From Vandiemenella viatica (lineage: Eukaryota; Arthropoda; Insecta; Orthoptera; Morabidae), in assembly GCA_031002005.1 (NCBI GenBank), contig CM061919.1, forward strand, positions 221,834,739-221,898,738: DNA of 64,000 bases. Reading direction: 5' to 3'. The number at the start of each line of letters is the position of its first letter. Position 1 is the first letter of the stretch. The notes under the pieces are model-generated. The model did no database searches, was not told where the DNA came from, and saw nothing but the letters and a program-made list of their open reading frames with translations. This document shows, piece after piece, positions 11,661-22,949 of the stretch. The position numbers and the translations under genes are program-made.

Positions 11661-12342
11661 CATTGTGTGCATAACATGAATAACTCTGCCAGACATTTAG
11701 GGAAGCATATTCTGTAGAATTCCTATGTATATTAATCAAGAAAATGAAAAGAAAATCTTGATTGCACAGTTATAACACAGCACATGGTGGATGAAATGTT
11801 CTGGCTAATCATGTGAAGTGTGACAATTACATTGAAATTTTGAAATCAAAGGAAAATAACCAAGTTTTAAAATCCTCATTCCAATGAAATTAAAGAAGAA
11901 TGTTCACTACATTCTAGTTGAAACAATATTCCACTAATTGCAGCTTATTCAAGACTGATCCATTTATCAAAAGTTGCAAAAGTTAAGATACAAACAGCAA
12001 AGTTTGTCTTAAAAGGTCAAGTTTGTCAACAAATAATAAGAAGCAAGTGGATGAGATTTCATTTGAATATGCTGCTTACAATATAAATTTATAAAATATT
12101 CAGTTTATGGTCAATTAAACAGATAAATATTGTTGTTCCAAGGTTATAACAAAGTCAATTCTGAAAGTAGTTGTGTACACTTTTCCAAGACTGAGCTACT
12201 GTATACAAAATTCAGTCATATTCGATATATATTATTTATTCTAACAAACTTTAGAAACAGTGGAACCGTTTCCATAAAATTATATTCACTTTTGATTCCA
12301 TATAATATCTAAAGTATAATCCACACAGATGTCTAATGAAAG

Positions 12343-12653
12343 CAAGGGCCCCGGTGCAAAAAAAAATTATTTTGGGGCCCTCAGGCCAGATTGGGCGACT
12401 TTTTTTTTTTTTTTAGCACTTTTAGCTCTGCCAAGTTGCTGGTAGAGGCCCCTTGAGTTGAGCTTGTGAGCCCGCTGATCTTGGGGGCCCCCCTAAGCAG
12501 TAGCATATCTAGGTTCACAAGGCCCTCAGAGTTAAAAAAAAAAAAAAAAAAAGTCGCGCATTTCCCCCTGGGCTGCACTTGGGGCCCTCCTCAGCTGCGT
12601 TCGGGGGGCCCCAGTGCACTGCACCGCCTAGCCCTATGGTAGCTACGCCCCTG
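12343..12653. repeat. GC-rich foldback element, possibly hAT-type
   Basis: The right end, read on the minus strand, is CAGGGGCGTAGCTACC, a terminus typical of hAT-type non-autonomous elements. The left end, CAAGGGCCCCGG, is more diverged. Inside, a GCGAC plus poly-T block near 12395-12417 is matched in inverted order by a poly-A plus GTCGC block near 12534-12556, so the middle can fold back. No clear 8-base duplication is visible. It lies in an intron. Confidence 0.45.
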
Positions 12654-13064
12654 ACTTCGAGTGCGACGATGTAAATATTGAAAATCTTAAAATTACGTAA
12701 AAATTCTCAAAATCATTGCACATTTCGATAAATCGAGAGCATACGCCACTTTGAGGTCCGTCACTTCGATGCGCCACTCTATACTTAGAAACGATTCAGA
12801 ACCGCCCTCAAAAGTGCGCGCTACTGCCACGCCGTCTGTGTGAATTGCGCTATTTGTTAATACAAAATCAAAAACAAAAAACTTGAAAAAGCGCTGGATC
12901 CGTGCCACGCCACAGCCAGAGGTCTATGCCACATATGTCAATTGGGCCTAAAAGTGTCGGCAATGTGGAACAGTAAATATACAAAAAAAAAAATAAAGCA
13001 ACTGCCGATTAAAAATTGGATACCCTAACAACCCAAGAGTAATTCTGGTCTGACCAGTACTTAC

Positions 13065-13217
13065 GGGTTGGGCAGGCGCTTCAGCCGTTTCTGGAGCTTT
13101 CTCCGCTTGTGCCGTCGCCGATTCTGCTGCTGGTTCTGTTACCGTTTCTGCTGCTAACTCTGGGGTTGGTTCTGCTACATCTGTCTTCGATTCAACTTGC
13201 GGCACCGCACTGTCAGT
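13065..13217 (-). CDS. 51-codon acidic Ala/Glu-rich exon of Akap200-like gene
   Basis: The acceptor TTTTTCTAATAG lies just before 13217 and a consensus donor GTAAGT follows 13065. The exon has 153 bases in phase 0 at both ends. The translation begins TDSAVPQVESKTDVAEP and ends ETAEAPAQP. It is rich in alanine, glutamate, threonine and proline with no folded domain. Its phase and composition match its neighbours at 13.5 kb (267 bases upstream) and 10.3 kb, so it should be included or skipped without a frame change. Confidence 0.85.
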
Positions 13218-13483
13218 CTATTAGAAAAACAATTTATAATTTTATTTACATTTATTTCATATTGTATTCACGATTTCAGTGTATCAATAATCACATTGCT
13301 TTAAGTTAGAAACTTAAAATGTCAGTCTTAAATATTTAGCAATTATACACAAAACTTATATTTGATCATCGCCTAAGAATCCACAAAATCCGTTTAGAAG
13401 ATCATTACATTTAAATAGATTGCTTATATCAAAATGTTATTCTCTGCAAAGTTTACGCTAGTTTTTTTTCCCGCCTGGCTTAC

Positions 13484-13537
13484 CTGTTCTGTTTGACCTT
13501 CAGACAGGGCAGGAGTATCAGCCTTTTCTTCTGCAAC
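13484..13537 (-). CDS. 18-codon small exon of Akap200-like gene
   Basis: The acceptor TTTATGTACAG lies before 13537 and the donor CAG|GTAAGC after 13484. The 54-base exon encodes VAEEKADTPALSEGQTEQ. It is in phase 0 on both sides and is the same acidic, disordered type of sequence as the next exons. It is too short to stand alone. Its support comes from both splice sites, the phase and the composition. It is the first shared exon to which any of the three upstream starts could splice. Confidence 0.8.
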
Positions 13538-14790
13538 CTGTACATAAAAAAAATATTATGCATTATATGCAATTCCTGTTATAATTTTAAAATTTATTGA
13601 AATTTTGCGATTTGATGTCGCATAACATTGCAAATATAAGGATTAAGGAAGAGTGTTACATATGTCACTTATAAAACTTCACTGAATCACCAAATTGGTT
13701 ATACATGTATTAGTAATTAGTTTTGAGGAAGTGGAAAGGAGCTGATAACAGCAAATCGATATCGGCCTCCACAAAGGCTTTTGCTAGTAATAACATTTTT
13801 ACGTCTGGTCCCAAAGCTATATTCATATAAGAAGCTTCAATTTATTATAATAATTAAGGAAAGCAAACCGTAAAAATATTTTCATTGTCAATATATACAA
13901 CACCGATGATGAAAATCAAGATACCGCAGTATTTTACAGTGATTACACGGCGTGTAATTATGACTCCCAGCAGACACGAAACATTACAAACAAATAATTC
14001 AAAGCCAGGGAGTTTCATTTTATCCCAAGCGTTATTTACAATGTCCTAAAGTGAAGCAAATTCAAATCATAAGAGCAGACCAGACCCGGGCGAGCGATGC
14101 AGTCTCTAATTGAACAACAAGGGTAACATAAAACGTCTAACGACTGGCTACTTTAACAGAGCAGATAATAGCCGACCCTTTGTGAAATGATAACAGTGTT
14201 CAAAGAACGTTTGAAAAGACTGGTAACCTCTGCAACTTGTATCAGTACAAGTAACAGACTACGACGAGACCATTCCTCCTAATGTGATCATTTTATGGAA
14301 TATTTTATCAATGCAGGATTTATTAAACACCATTGGTTTCTTGTTCCTTTTGACATTTTACTTTCATCGTGCCCAAGAAATTTTGTTCCAACTGTGTACA
14401 GTAGTAGACAGTTACTATCTTGTTTCAGTATTCACTGTAGAAGATTTTGGCACTGCACCTGTTCGGTTTCAGTTCCCAACCATATGGCGGGAAGTTTCTT
14501 CACGGGCTCTCAAGAGATCATGACATATTGAATTCCCTTGCTGTAAATATGGCCAGAAATGCTTACTATGAACTCTACAATCGTTAAACTGAAACAAGGG
14601 GGCTAAACATGGAAATAAAGCATTTCGAAAAAATAATTCTATGCAATTAAGAGTTACATTTATAATTATGCAAAGTGTAAACAAAGCGGAATGAAAGTGT
14701 GCAACACCGTCCCAAAAAACACGATGGATAGCGACTGTTTTACGGTGTAAAAACTGTTTTCACATAAACCATTCCATAACCAGAGCTTAC

Positions 14791-14817
14791 CTCGAAGTTG
14801 CTACATTCCTGCGACAT
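14791..14817 (-). CDS. possible alternative first coding exon
   Basis: A minus-strand ATG at 14817 encodes MSQECSNFE and runs directly into a strong donor GAG|GTAAGC. It ends in phase 0, like the other start exons of this gene. The frame is open upstream back to a TAA about 60 bases before the ATG, with no other ATG. The base at -3 is C, a weak start context. Alternatively CGCAG upstream could act as an acceptor for an 18-base microexon. The exon would replace the MARCKS-like N-terminus with nine residues. A hAT-type MITE ends about 87 bases upstream. Confidence 0.4.
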
Positions 14818-14903
14818 CGGAGGAAAACTATCAACATTATGTGATCTTACAACTCTCTTATGGCTTCTCGTTAATTCCGTTCCACATTAAGAGTAGATAC
14901 AGT

Positions 14904-15153
14904 CAGTAGCCGATCCAGGAGGGGGGGGGGGGGGGCGAAGCCAGGAGCTCAAGACCCCTCCCCCAAAAAAGTATCTAGGTCCACCCCCAACATCATAATT
15001 TTGGAGATTAGGAGACTTTAACGCTACTGATCTTTTAAGGGTGACACTCCTACAAAGTCCCCTCCCCCCCCCCAAACGTGATCCGCTCAATTCCTCCCCT
15101 AAACCAAAATCCACTCGAGCCCCTCCCACACCAAAATCCTCGACCAGACACTG
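14904..15153. mobile_element. hAT-type MITE, 250 bases
   Basis: The left end is CAGTAGCCGATCCAGGA and the right end, read on the minus strand, is CAGTGTCTGGTCGAGGA, so they form a terminal inverted repeat. Flanking 8-mers are GATACAGT (14896-14903) and AGTACAGT (15154-15161), matching at six of eight positions, as expected for an aged hAT target duplication. The interior is G-rich on the left and C-rich on the right and carries no coding sequence. Confidence 0.7.
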
Positions 15154-15199
15154 AGTACAGTCACTAACTACAGCAGGGAACTTTATTTTAATTAAGACC

Positions 15200-17560
15200 T
15201 AAGGCTCATTTAAACGAGCAATCAACTTGCGACATTTATTGCGCGGGTTTATCTTAATGTTCGTGTATACTCGTCCGAGAGCAAACCCAAGACACTAGCG
15301 CAAGTTGTATCAGAAACGAAGTTTTCCTTCTCTTAGTGCACTGTAGTGTCTAACGTGCTGAAACTGTCAGGATACTTAGAAATATGTCGGGGGAAAAAAG
15401 CGTGGGGTAAAAGCGAATTATTTTAATTTCGAAGTGGTAAGCTTTACTAGAACTGTGGCAAGTAAAAAGTGAACCAGGGCAACCAAATTAGAAACTGCTC
15501 TACTGGAACTGACTGCCAAATTTAACACCGCCAATGAAACAGGAAGCTACACAATTTGAGGAGTTTCTTTCGGAAGTCAGAAACGGGGGGAGGGGGAAGC
15601 TGTAACGGAGCATATGATACGTACCAAAGCACAAGGGAGTTTTTCAAGGTCGTAAATTTGACCTGCAGCTATCTATCCCCTTTGACTACTGAAAGTATGG
15701 TGTTTTTGTACTCAAATCCTCTGCAGTCATTCGCATAGTCTTCGAGCTGTCGAATATCCTGTAACCTTAACTCTGACAATGTCTGATAAAAACTCGCTTA
15801 CACTTTCCTAATATGCAATCTTGTTCAAACATTCCTTTTTCTTTCTCTTTGTTTTGACAGAAGTAATGAAACTGTAAAAGCAGCAGTAAACTATGTTCTT
15901 CTGGTCGACATGTTTCACTAATTGTTGCTCTCGATTGTTGCAGAAGGTACACAAGTGTGGCTTATAAAAACGTGAATTTTTTTCTGAGAGTAGAAGCGAC
16001 ATTTCTCTCTAAAGAAAGTCTCTCTCAATGAATAGTGTCATTTATTGTCTCAGTGTAAATAGACAAGCAAGTTGCTCCGGAAAGAAGTGTCGCAAGTTTA
16101 TTCAATTGTGACAGAGCGCAAGCTCCGGTGGCAATTTCCCTACATACCAACTTTTCTCCCTTTCCTGTACCCACCTACTTTTCCCCCCCTCAACAAATTT
16201 CAACTTTAAATTGTTTCAACGATTTGATAAATTATTCATAAAGTCTCTTGGTAAATTATGGTTTATTGCCCGTGCTAACGCTTTATAATTTGCATAAAAC
16301 CAAAACTCCCTGGTGGGTTATCACTGACAAACTTCTAACCTTAATGAAAGGTCATCCGGTAGTCTACTCTACTATGGTTGTTGGGGGGGGGGGGGGGGGG
16401 GAGGAGAGGACCTTTAAACTTAGGACGAAGAGGGATTCTATCTGCATTTAAAGCTGATCTTCGAGAGTATTATGCAGAGAAATTTGTATCAAGGCATGAG
16501 CTCCGACGCAATTATTAATCTTACCAAAAAGAAAGCGTTGGCAACGTCAATCGCTGATACCAGATGGCACTGGTTGGCTTTCTGGTTTGTTGGAATTCAG
16601 CTGTCTGGAATACATAAATTCAGAAAGGCTTACAAGTATACGATCTTTTAAAATAGAGGTTTCCACCGGACAGGTAACTGCACCAGATCATTTGTCGATA
16701 AAACACGTTACCTGTATTTCTAACTCCAACGTGTCAACAGCTGGTCAAATCATAAAACATTTATATGAAATCTAGTAATTTCCCGATATGCGAGATTAAT
16801 ACAGGATACCGGGGAAAATGTAAAAGCAAATATCTCTGCTCTTTTACTAGTGCAGCCAATGTTCAAAAACTGATTTTATGCAGTTCTTGCGATCGATTTC
16901 TGGATATTACCTGAAATAGTTCATTATTGGAAATTACAGTAACGAAATACATCAGCAACCTAAAATTTGGGACGGTGGTAAGTAATACGGTTCTCGCATT
17001 TCACAGTAAACTTGGCGTATTTTGTTTCACTAAATACTATCGGTGTTTTGGAATTTGTTATTCTTGAACTCCGAGGGAAAACGAAATATACAGAACCGGA
17101 AAAATTAAGTTCTATACTATCTACTCAAATCAATAAAACAGTCTGTGTTATTTAAGAATAACAGTCAGTTATTTATAGCAGACAAACGCCAATGCATCAG
17201 ATGTGTTTTCAGAATGTGCTAAGGAGTGCAACAGACATCGCCTGCAGACCGCACGTCGACCACTGGGCAGCCTTGATACAAGACACCATGTGCTCAGGGT
17301 GTCGGGAAACCGCAAACTCAAAATAGACGGCAATTCTTCAATGCCGCTGCCTCAACCTTGAAGTGTACCATATACATTGGCAATGAGTTTTTCCAACTCC
17401 TTACTTCTTAGTGAGTACTATTCCTTTTAAGCAACCATACAGACAAATCTATACAACTGAACTGGAAACTGGATAGGGAAACTAATCCATACACTTTCAA
17501 ATGCAAAAGCTGGTATCTCACTGCTGCAAACTAACGTGCAAGTTATACCATCGTATACAT
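15200..17560. other. intron or alternative upstream region, no gene recognised
   Basis: No recognisable gene. A run of about 20 G lies at 16381-16402. Short open frames have no known domain. Nothing else is supported. Confidence 0.45.
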
Positions 17561-17579
17561 ACATCCTTAAAATCCTTAG

Positions 17580-17825
17580 TCCTCTTCCAATATCAAAAAG
17601 CTGTGGATAACTCAGTGGGAGCAGTCATCGGTAGCCAACTAAACTAATTGAGCACCCTACAGTACGGTTACAAGAATTCCCCAGACCGGAATGAAGAATT
17701 CGAACAGCACAAGGCTACTTATTTCACAAATGGGGCTGGGTCAATTCTGCAAATTGTGGAGAAATTAGCCACATAGTTTCAGACTGTCCTCTTCGAGCCT
17801 ATAAAGGAATAGTGTAATTGAATTA
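17580..17825 (+). pseudogene. non-LTR retrotransposon C-terminal relic
   Basis: Near 17740-17810 the plus strand reads HKWGWVNSANCGE-like sequence followed by ISHIVSDCPLRAYKG, with frame breaks upstream. A Cys/His-rich motif ending in HI-x2-CPLR is found after the reverse transcriptase in many insect non-LTR elements. It is strongly decayed and the 5' limit is uncertain. Confidence 0.5.
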
Positions 17826-18590
17826 GATCCAGATATATAACATAAGAGGTTTTGATGTGCAAATTTGTCCTCACCTTTTCTATATATCGCTAAATATCAT
17901 ACTAAAAATAAAAAAACCTTAAAATGTAATGTAAAATATTTCGGTTTGCAGTTTTCAGCAAATTGGTGAACGCAACGATTATACGTTTGCACCTGTTAAC
18001 CTAAAAATGCCTGATCTTAAAAAAAATGCCTGATCATCTAAAAAAAATTCCCAACCATTAGTCGTTGATTACACGCAGTATCCAACACCAATAAAATATT
18101 TTGGTAGAGGTCAGCATTTTCATACTAATAACATTAAGCAGTACCTGGACACAGCACCGGCCTAGTGCCGTGCACGAGCTGCATATCATCGAGAGGCCAA
18201 AGGTCGTTTAGGCATCAGACTGGTGGCTTATCCGAGGGTATTTTCGTAGACCTCGTCTGGCCCCACCCTGCCCTGGCGTCTGGAAGGTCTAAAACGAACA
18301 GTTATCGCACCCCTCTGCTCTCTAGCTGTATCAAAATAGCAGCCACAGCGACTCTAATCATGAAGGCATCTGTCTACAATAACTCACTGGAACATCAGCA
18401 AACCCAACACAAATACACGCGGACTAACAATCTTTAAAGCAATAATATCAAACTAAAGCAAAATACTTAGGCCAACTTCTAGAGAAGAACCCAAACTGCA
18501 TCTCATCTACTGTTCTGTACTTTATGCAATGAATATTCGCCGGGAGAACGAGATATACAAAACTTACACGTTTTACGACAACCTACGGCA

Positions 18591-18947
18591 ATGCTCTCGG
18601 CTATTGTGCACGATAAGGCTATGTTTCATAGTGGAGAGATTGAAATCTATCGCAGAATGCAATCAGTAACAGGTATGATAAAAGAGCTGGAATGGGATTC
18701 ATTGCAAGAGAGGAGGAGGGTGAAGAGGGTCATGGGAGTGTATAAGGCTTATATTGGCGATGAGACATGGAAAGATATTGGTGTAGGTATGAAAAGTAGT
18801 GCATGGAAGGGAAAAGATGACCACGACCACAAGACGGCAGTCGATTTCAGACACAAGGGTGTGGGAAGATTCTCTTTTTTAGGTAAGGGTGTCAGGGATT
18901 GTAATAAGTTACTAAGGGAAATGGTGAATAATTTACCAAAAAGCTGA
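18591..18947 (+). pseudogene. LINE open-frame 3' end
   Basis: An open frame of 118 codons includes SVTGMIKELEWDSLQERRR, then VYKAYIGDETWKDIG, DHDHKTAVDFRHKGVGRFSF and a terminal LPKS. This pattern (W-x-SL-x2-RR, then a phenylalanine-rich close) is the usual C-terminal tail of the reverse transcriptase protein of several insect non-LTR retrotransposons. It is 5' truncated, with no reverse transcriptase core left. Confidence 0.65.
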
Positions 18948-19094
18948 AAGAATTTAAAGTTAAAATTCGTAAAGGGCAATTGTAGGTGGATGCAGGAAAG
19001 GAGGAAGACGGGTGTGTAGGGGAATTGCCACCGTAGCATGCGCTCCATTTCAATTTAATTAAATATTATAGAAAATCTTTCTACAACCTTTGTA

Positions 19095-19310
19095 TCAGGT
19101 CTGCAAGATTGTTACAGGACTTACCACAGTAACGTGAAACAAGATTGGATGACTATTGGGAGAATTAGACTGCAGCAGGGAGAGGACTACGACCATAAAA
19201 TAGCGACTTCAAGTACGGCTAAGATGGATTTCCTTTGTAGGTTTGGGTGTCACGATCTGCAATAAGTTACCGAGGGAAGTGCCGAATATACCTCGAACTG
19301 AAATGCTGCC
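19095..19310 (+). pseudogene. second decayed copy of the same LINE tail
   Basis: Blocks including GACCATAAAATAGCG and CTGCAATAAGTTAC line up with the DHDHK and CNKLL coding blocks of the 18.6-18.9 kb copy, same orientation. Several frameshifts break it. Two copies of the same 3' end within 500 bases may be a tandem or nested insertion. Confidence 0.45.
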
Positions 19311-19749
19311 AAAATGAAAAGAAAAAATTTGAAAATTCGCGTGGCCTTTACGAACTTTATTCACGGAAGACATGCCTGCATGCTATGACTTATACACTTA
19401 CAGAAATAACTAGAAAGAAATGCTTAAAGCTAGAAGCTGATACTCAATTTAACTATCTGATGTCAGGGCCCGGAAAAGTTCCTTGCCATAGCACACCATT
19501 TATTCATCAAGCGTTGCGGGCAGTCACAAGACACTTAATACATATTTTTTGGACTAATTTAGGAATTTCGCATCATCTAGAGACGTTCTCTGCAAACTTG
19601 CAGTCTCGGGGTTGAATTTAGAATACATTAGCAGCAAGGAAATATCTGCATAAACTGAAAAGCGGCAACCTCGATTAAAGATACTAGGGAAAACAAATTT
19701 CCCCAGATACGGTTAGTAATGAAATGGCAGCGAGCACTGGCGTCTATAC

Positions 19750-20067
19750 CTCAGGTTGCTGGTCTGGAGTCGTGGCGACAGCCTCGGGCGCCTCTTTTGT
19801 CTCGGGAGCAGGTGGCGATTGTACCGCCGGTTCGGAATCTGTTTTCGGAGCCACCTCGGTCGGGGGCGCTACTTCCAGTTCGGGAGGCGCGGTTTCAGTT
19901 TGCGGAGGCAGGTCGGCGGCTTCGACTGCAGGTTCAGGTGCAGCAGCGACAGGTTCTACAGCGGGTGACAGCACCACTTGCGGTTCGGTTTCGGGGGTCA
20001 GTGCCGGTTCTGGAGCAACTGCGGCGGGAGCCGGGGCTGGGATGGGCTGTGCAACTACGGAAGACAT
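19750..20067 (-). CDS. alternative first coding exon of Akap200-like gene
   Basis: A minus-strand ATG at 20067 in a good context (CAAAATGT) starts MSSVVAQPIPAPAPAAV. It continues for 106 codons rich in Pro, Ala, Glu and Val, ending TTPDQQPE before the donor GAG|GTATAG. The exon ends in phase 0 and so can join the exon at 13537. There is no acceptor in front. Instead a TATA box lies about 175 bases upstream, in a GC-rich region, which argues for a separate promoter. The product would lack the effector domain of the 62 kb exon and any myristoylation signal. I chose this ATG because an upstream alternative would not be an ATG and lies in weaker context. Confidence 0.8.
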
Positions 20068-20204
20068 TTTGCTGGAGCGCGATAAGACAGCCCCCCAAGA
20101 AGCACGCGGCGGCGATGAGTCCAGGCACAGCAGCAACGGAAGCTCGATGGGAGTCAGTCTGAACGTGAATGACGGCAGGCAGGTTAAGCCCGCGCGTGCT
20201 CCCG

Positions 20205-20425
20205 GACAAAACTAGGCGACCGCCGCCCAGCTCGTGCGCCTTATATATTTACGCGGTACCCCCTCCTAGACGCGACACACCATCGCGCCGGGTGGACAGA
20301 AATATGCCCTCCCCTCCGACCAACCCCCCGGTCCCCCTCCACAGGTTCCGCCTTCCAGACTCCTTTTTCTCTTCCCAGTATCTCCGGAAGGCGACTCTTC
20401 GACGGGGAGTACCGTGATTGGTCGA
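20205..20425 (-). promoter_or_regulatory. TATA-containing internal promoter
   Basis: TATATAA on the minus strand occupies 20247-20241. Transcription would start near 20212 and give an untranslated leader of about 145 bases before the ATG at 20067. A CCAAT box (GACCAATCAC) lies near 20418-20414 on the same strand. The region from 20070 to 20520 is clearly GC- and CpG-rich compared with the AT-rich surroundings. The arrangement fits a regulated RNA polymerase II promoter. Confidence 0.65.
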
Positions 20426-21256
20426 CCGCAGCCTGCCAAACGAACGGTGTCACGTTTCACGATAGCATTCCTAGCGCCTACTCTCCCATATACCGGCGGC
20501 ATTGCCCCTCCCTCCTCTAATCCCTACCACTCAGTCGTATTAGTCTCACCGACGTCGTTCCGAAAACCGGATTGGAAAAGGTAGTTGTAATCAGCCTTAC
20601 GTGACCAAGGCCAATACCGCATCTCCAAATAAATTGATTGGGCATTGTCCAGAAATCAATTACGCAATCCTGTAAATTTAAAGCAGTAGACAAGAGCTTA
20701 ACATCGAAGAATGGAACGCATATTTTCCATACGATTATATCAGTAGGGGAAAGCCGGGCAAAGTAGCCACGCTAAGGTTTGACGATGTTTTAAGGTAACT
20801 TACAAAATATATAAAGGCATCAAAATCAGGGGTTAGAAAGTTCAACTATCCTAGTAGGTACCAGGATGTTTTAGTTACCTTTGCATTTTTAGTACCTAAC
20901 AAACAATTTTGCAGAAAGTACTCCCTTAGCTTCAAAATCAGAATGAGTGATTAATAACGCTCTAAATTTGGAAAACTGTATTTATTTAAAAAAAGGTCAT
21001 ATAACTTGTGAATAATAGAAATTATAACGGGCAAAAGGCACTTTAATTGCAATTTTCGCAAACGAAGGACTAGCCGTTTCATTCAACTCCATCACAGAGT
21101 TCGTGAGCCCAAAAGTAACACATTTGGCACTCGATCCATCGTTCTTGTGATCTTGAGCTGAAATACTTTCATTGCAGTATAGGCACTGCGCGCATTCTTG
21201 ATAATCGTCATCAATCTTTTAAGGTTGGATTTCCAGCGGTTGGTGGTTTTCTATTA

Positions 21257-21854
21257 GGGAGCATCCATAAACCACGTGACTCCGCCAAGAGGGGGAGTGG
21301 GGAGTTGGGCTGAAAAGCTACTTTGAGCTACGTGGGGGTTTCCAAGCTAAGCCACGTAGCTTCTTATTCATATTATTTGTCAGAGTTAAAATAAGGTACA
21401 GAACTCACACCAGCACGTGAATATTTATTTCAGTCATTTAACTATATATATAATTTACGATAGTCTGACAAGAGAAAAAAAGTACAAAACATCTTCTGGA
21501 ATCATTTGGGGAAAGGGGGGACAAGCAAGTTGCCTCCACGAGTGGCGTCAAGATTGTAACGTCCGGAGTCCCCTGGTAACAGAAGGGAAATTGCCTCTGG
21601 CCAAACCTTGCATCATGATGACAGCAATCTCCAATCAGCTACTGACAAAGCCATCGCATTGGCAGAAAAACTAACACATTTGATGCTGTCATTGACACGA
21701 GAAGAAAAAGAATTAGGGGGAAAAAAAGCTATGTGCCACGCGGGGGGAGGGGGAAATTAAGGCAAAAGCCACGTTGCGCTACGTGGGGGAGAGGAGGAGG
21801 TGGGGGGGTTGACAGGGAGGTCAAAATGGAGCTACGTGGTTTATGGACGCTCCC
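21257..21854. mobile_element. PIF/Harbinger-like foldback MITE (copy 1)
   Basis: The left end is GGGAGCATCCATAAACCACG. The right end on the minus strand is GGGAGCGTCCATAAACCACG. They are flanked by TTA (21254-21256) and TCA (21855-21857), close to a TWA duplication. GGG termini with TWA duplications are typical of PIF/Harbinger elements. Interior CTACGTGGGG blocks repeat near both ends. Sister copies lie at 36.4, 38.3 and 56.6 kb. Confidence 0.65.
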
Positions 21855-21929
21855 TCACCAATGGTTTCCCGTTTGTTTTCTTCTTCTTGTTTGCTTTTGG
21901 AGCTTTAAGAACATTTTTATATGAACTTT

Positions 21930-22276
21930 ATGCGAACATACCGGAAAGAAAGAAAACTGAAGCATTTGAAAGGTGGTGCTACAGAAGAATGCTGAAAATT
22001 AAGTGGACAGAAATGAACGAGTTTGTGGAAGATGGGTGCAGAAAGAAGTGACAGGCTGGTAGGTCATATTTTGAGACATGCTGAATTGGTTAATTTGTTA
22101 GTGGAGGGAACATTCGAAGGTAAGAACTGTAGAGGAAGACAGAGATTAGAATATATGAAACAGATAATTGAGGACGTGGGCTGTAAAGGGTATGTAGAAA
22201 TGAAGAGGTTAGCACTGGATAGGAAAGGATGGAGGATTGCATCAAACCAGTCGAAAAACTGACGACAGCAAAAAAT
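21930..22276 (+). pseudogene. LINE 3' end (RTE- or CR1-like), copy 1
   Basis: Two frames carry the C-terminal region of a non-LTR reverse transcriptase protein: KKTEAFERWCYRRMLKIKWT, then after a frameshift DRLVGHILRHAELVNLLVEG, GRQRLEYMKQIIEDVGC and DRKGWRIAS. It ends at GACGACAGC followed by an A-rich tail, which marks the 3' end. A copy at 55.4 kb is nearly identical over its last 146 bases, suggesting comparatively recent activity. The 5' part is truncated. Confidence 0.75.
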
Positions 22277-22949
22277 GCGAACATCTACAAAGAACATTTC
22301 TTTCGGCCATTGAATTTGCATTTGATTTTTCCTGCTATTTTTGAACGACAATATCCTTTGTGCTAACAGAAAAAAAAATCCGTTCGCTGAAATACCACCA
22401 CAAAATAGAAACGATTTAAATACTTTTATTCTTTGATTATTATTAATAAACTCACTTGAGCTTCACATGATAATAAACCATCATTTCAAAGCACTGTTAA
22501 TAATCTGCAAGGAACAAACAGAATCCGTGCGCAGCAGACACAGGCTTCCGCCACCACCTGGTGGCCACTTTGCCCGGTTCGGCGCCGTTACAGAAAAGTC
22601 ATTCTATCTTCACAATGCAAAGGAACAACAGTGATCATCGAATCAGGACTTACAGCAAAAACATCACTCTTGCAAAAAAAAAAAAAAAAAAAAATAAAAA
22701 AAATGTTCAGCAGTAGTAAGTCATCTGATTTCTTAGTAATAAATTCATAAACTGACCACTTACCAAACATCAGACTCATTAAAAACCACAAATAATCTAA
22801 TAACTTTGAGAGATTATACGCTAGCCATATCGGACTTCTCAGGGTAACTGAAAGCATTAAGTGGCACTAGTTATGATTTTTTCCTCGCGATTGTACCATC
22901 CCTTGGCCCCAAAAACCCACATGGCCACTTTGCCCAGCTCTCTCCTACA

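Larger units (their letters stand above)
20743..22948. mobile_element. 2.2-kb element with 28-base inverted ends, nested insertions
   Basis: The left end GTAGGGGAAAGCCGGGCAAA continues to GTAGCCAC. The right end, on the minus strand, is GTAGGAGAGAGCTGGGCAAA continuing to GTGGCCAT. They align without gaps at 23 of 28 positions, and all five differences are transitions. A third partial copy (GGCCACTTTGCCCGG) lies at about 22562-22577 in the right-end orientation. Inside are a TWA-flanked foldback element and a LINE tail. No transposase was recognised and no target duplication is obvious, so the superfamily is unknown. Confidence 0.45.

Noticed and set aside
18749..19048. 99-codon minus-strand frame
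   Set aside because: It overlaps the LINE tail on the plus strand, which has clear family resemblance.
19719..20215. Several plus-strand frames of 147-163 codons
   Set aside because: They are opposite-strand shadows of the alternative first exon and its GC-rich leader.
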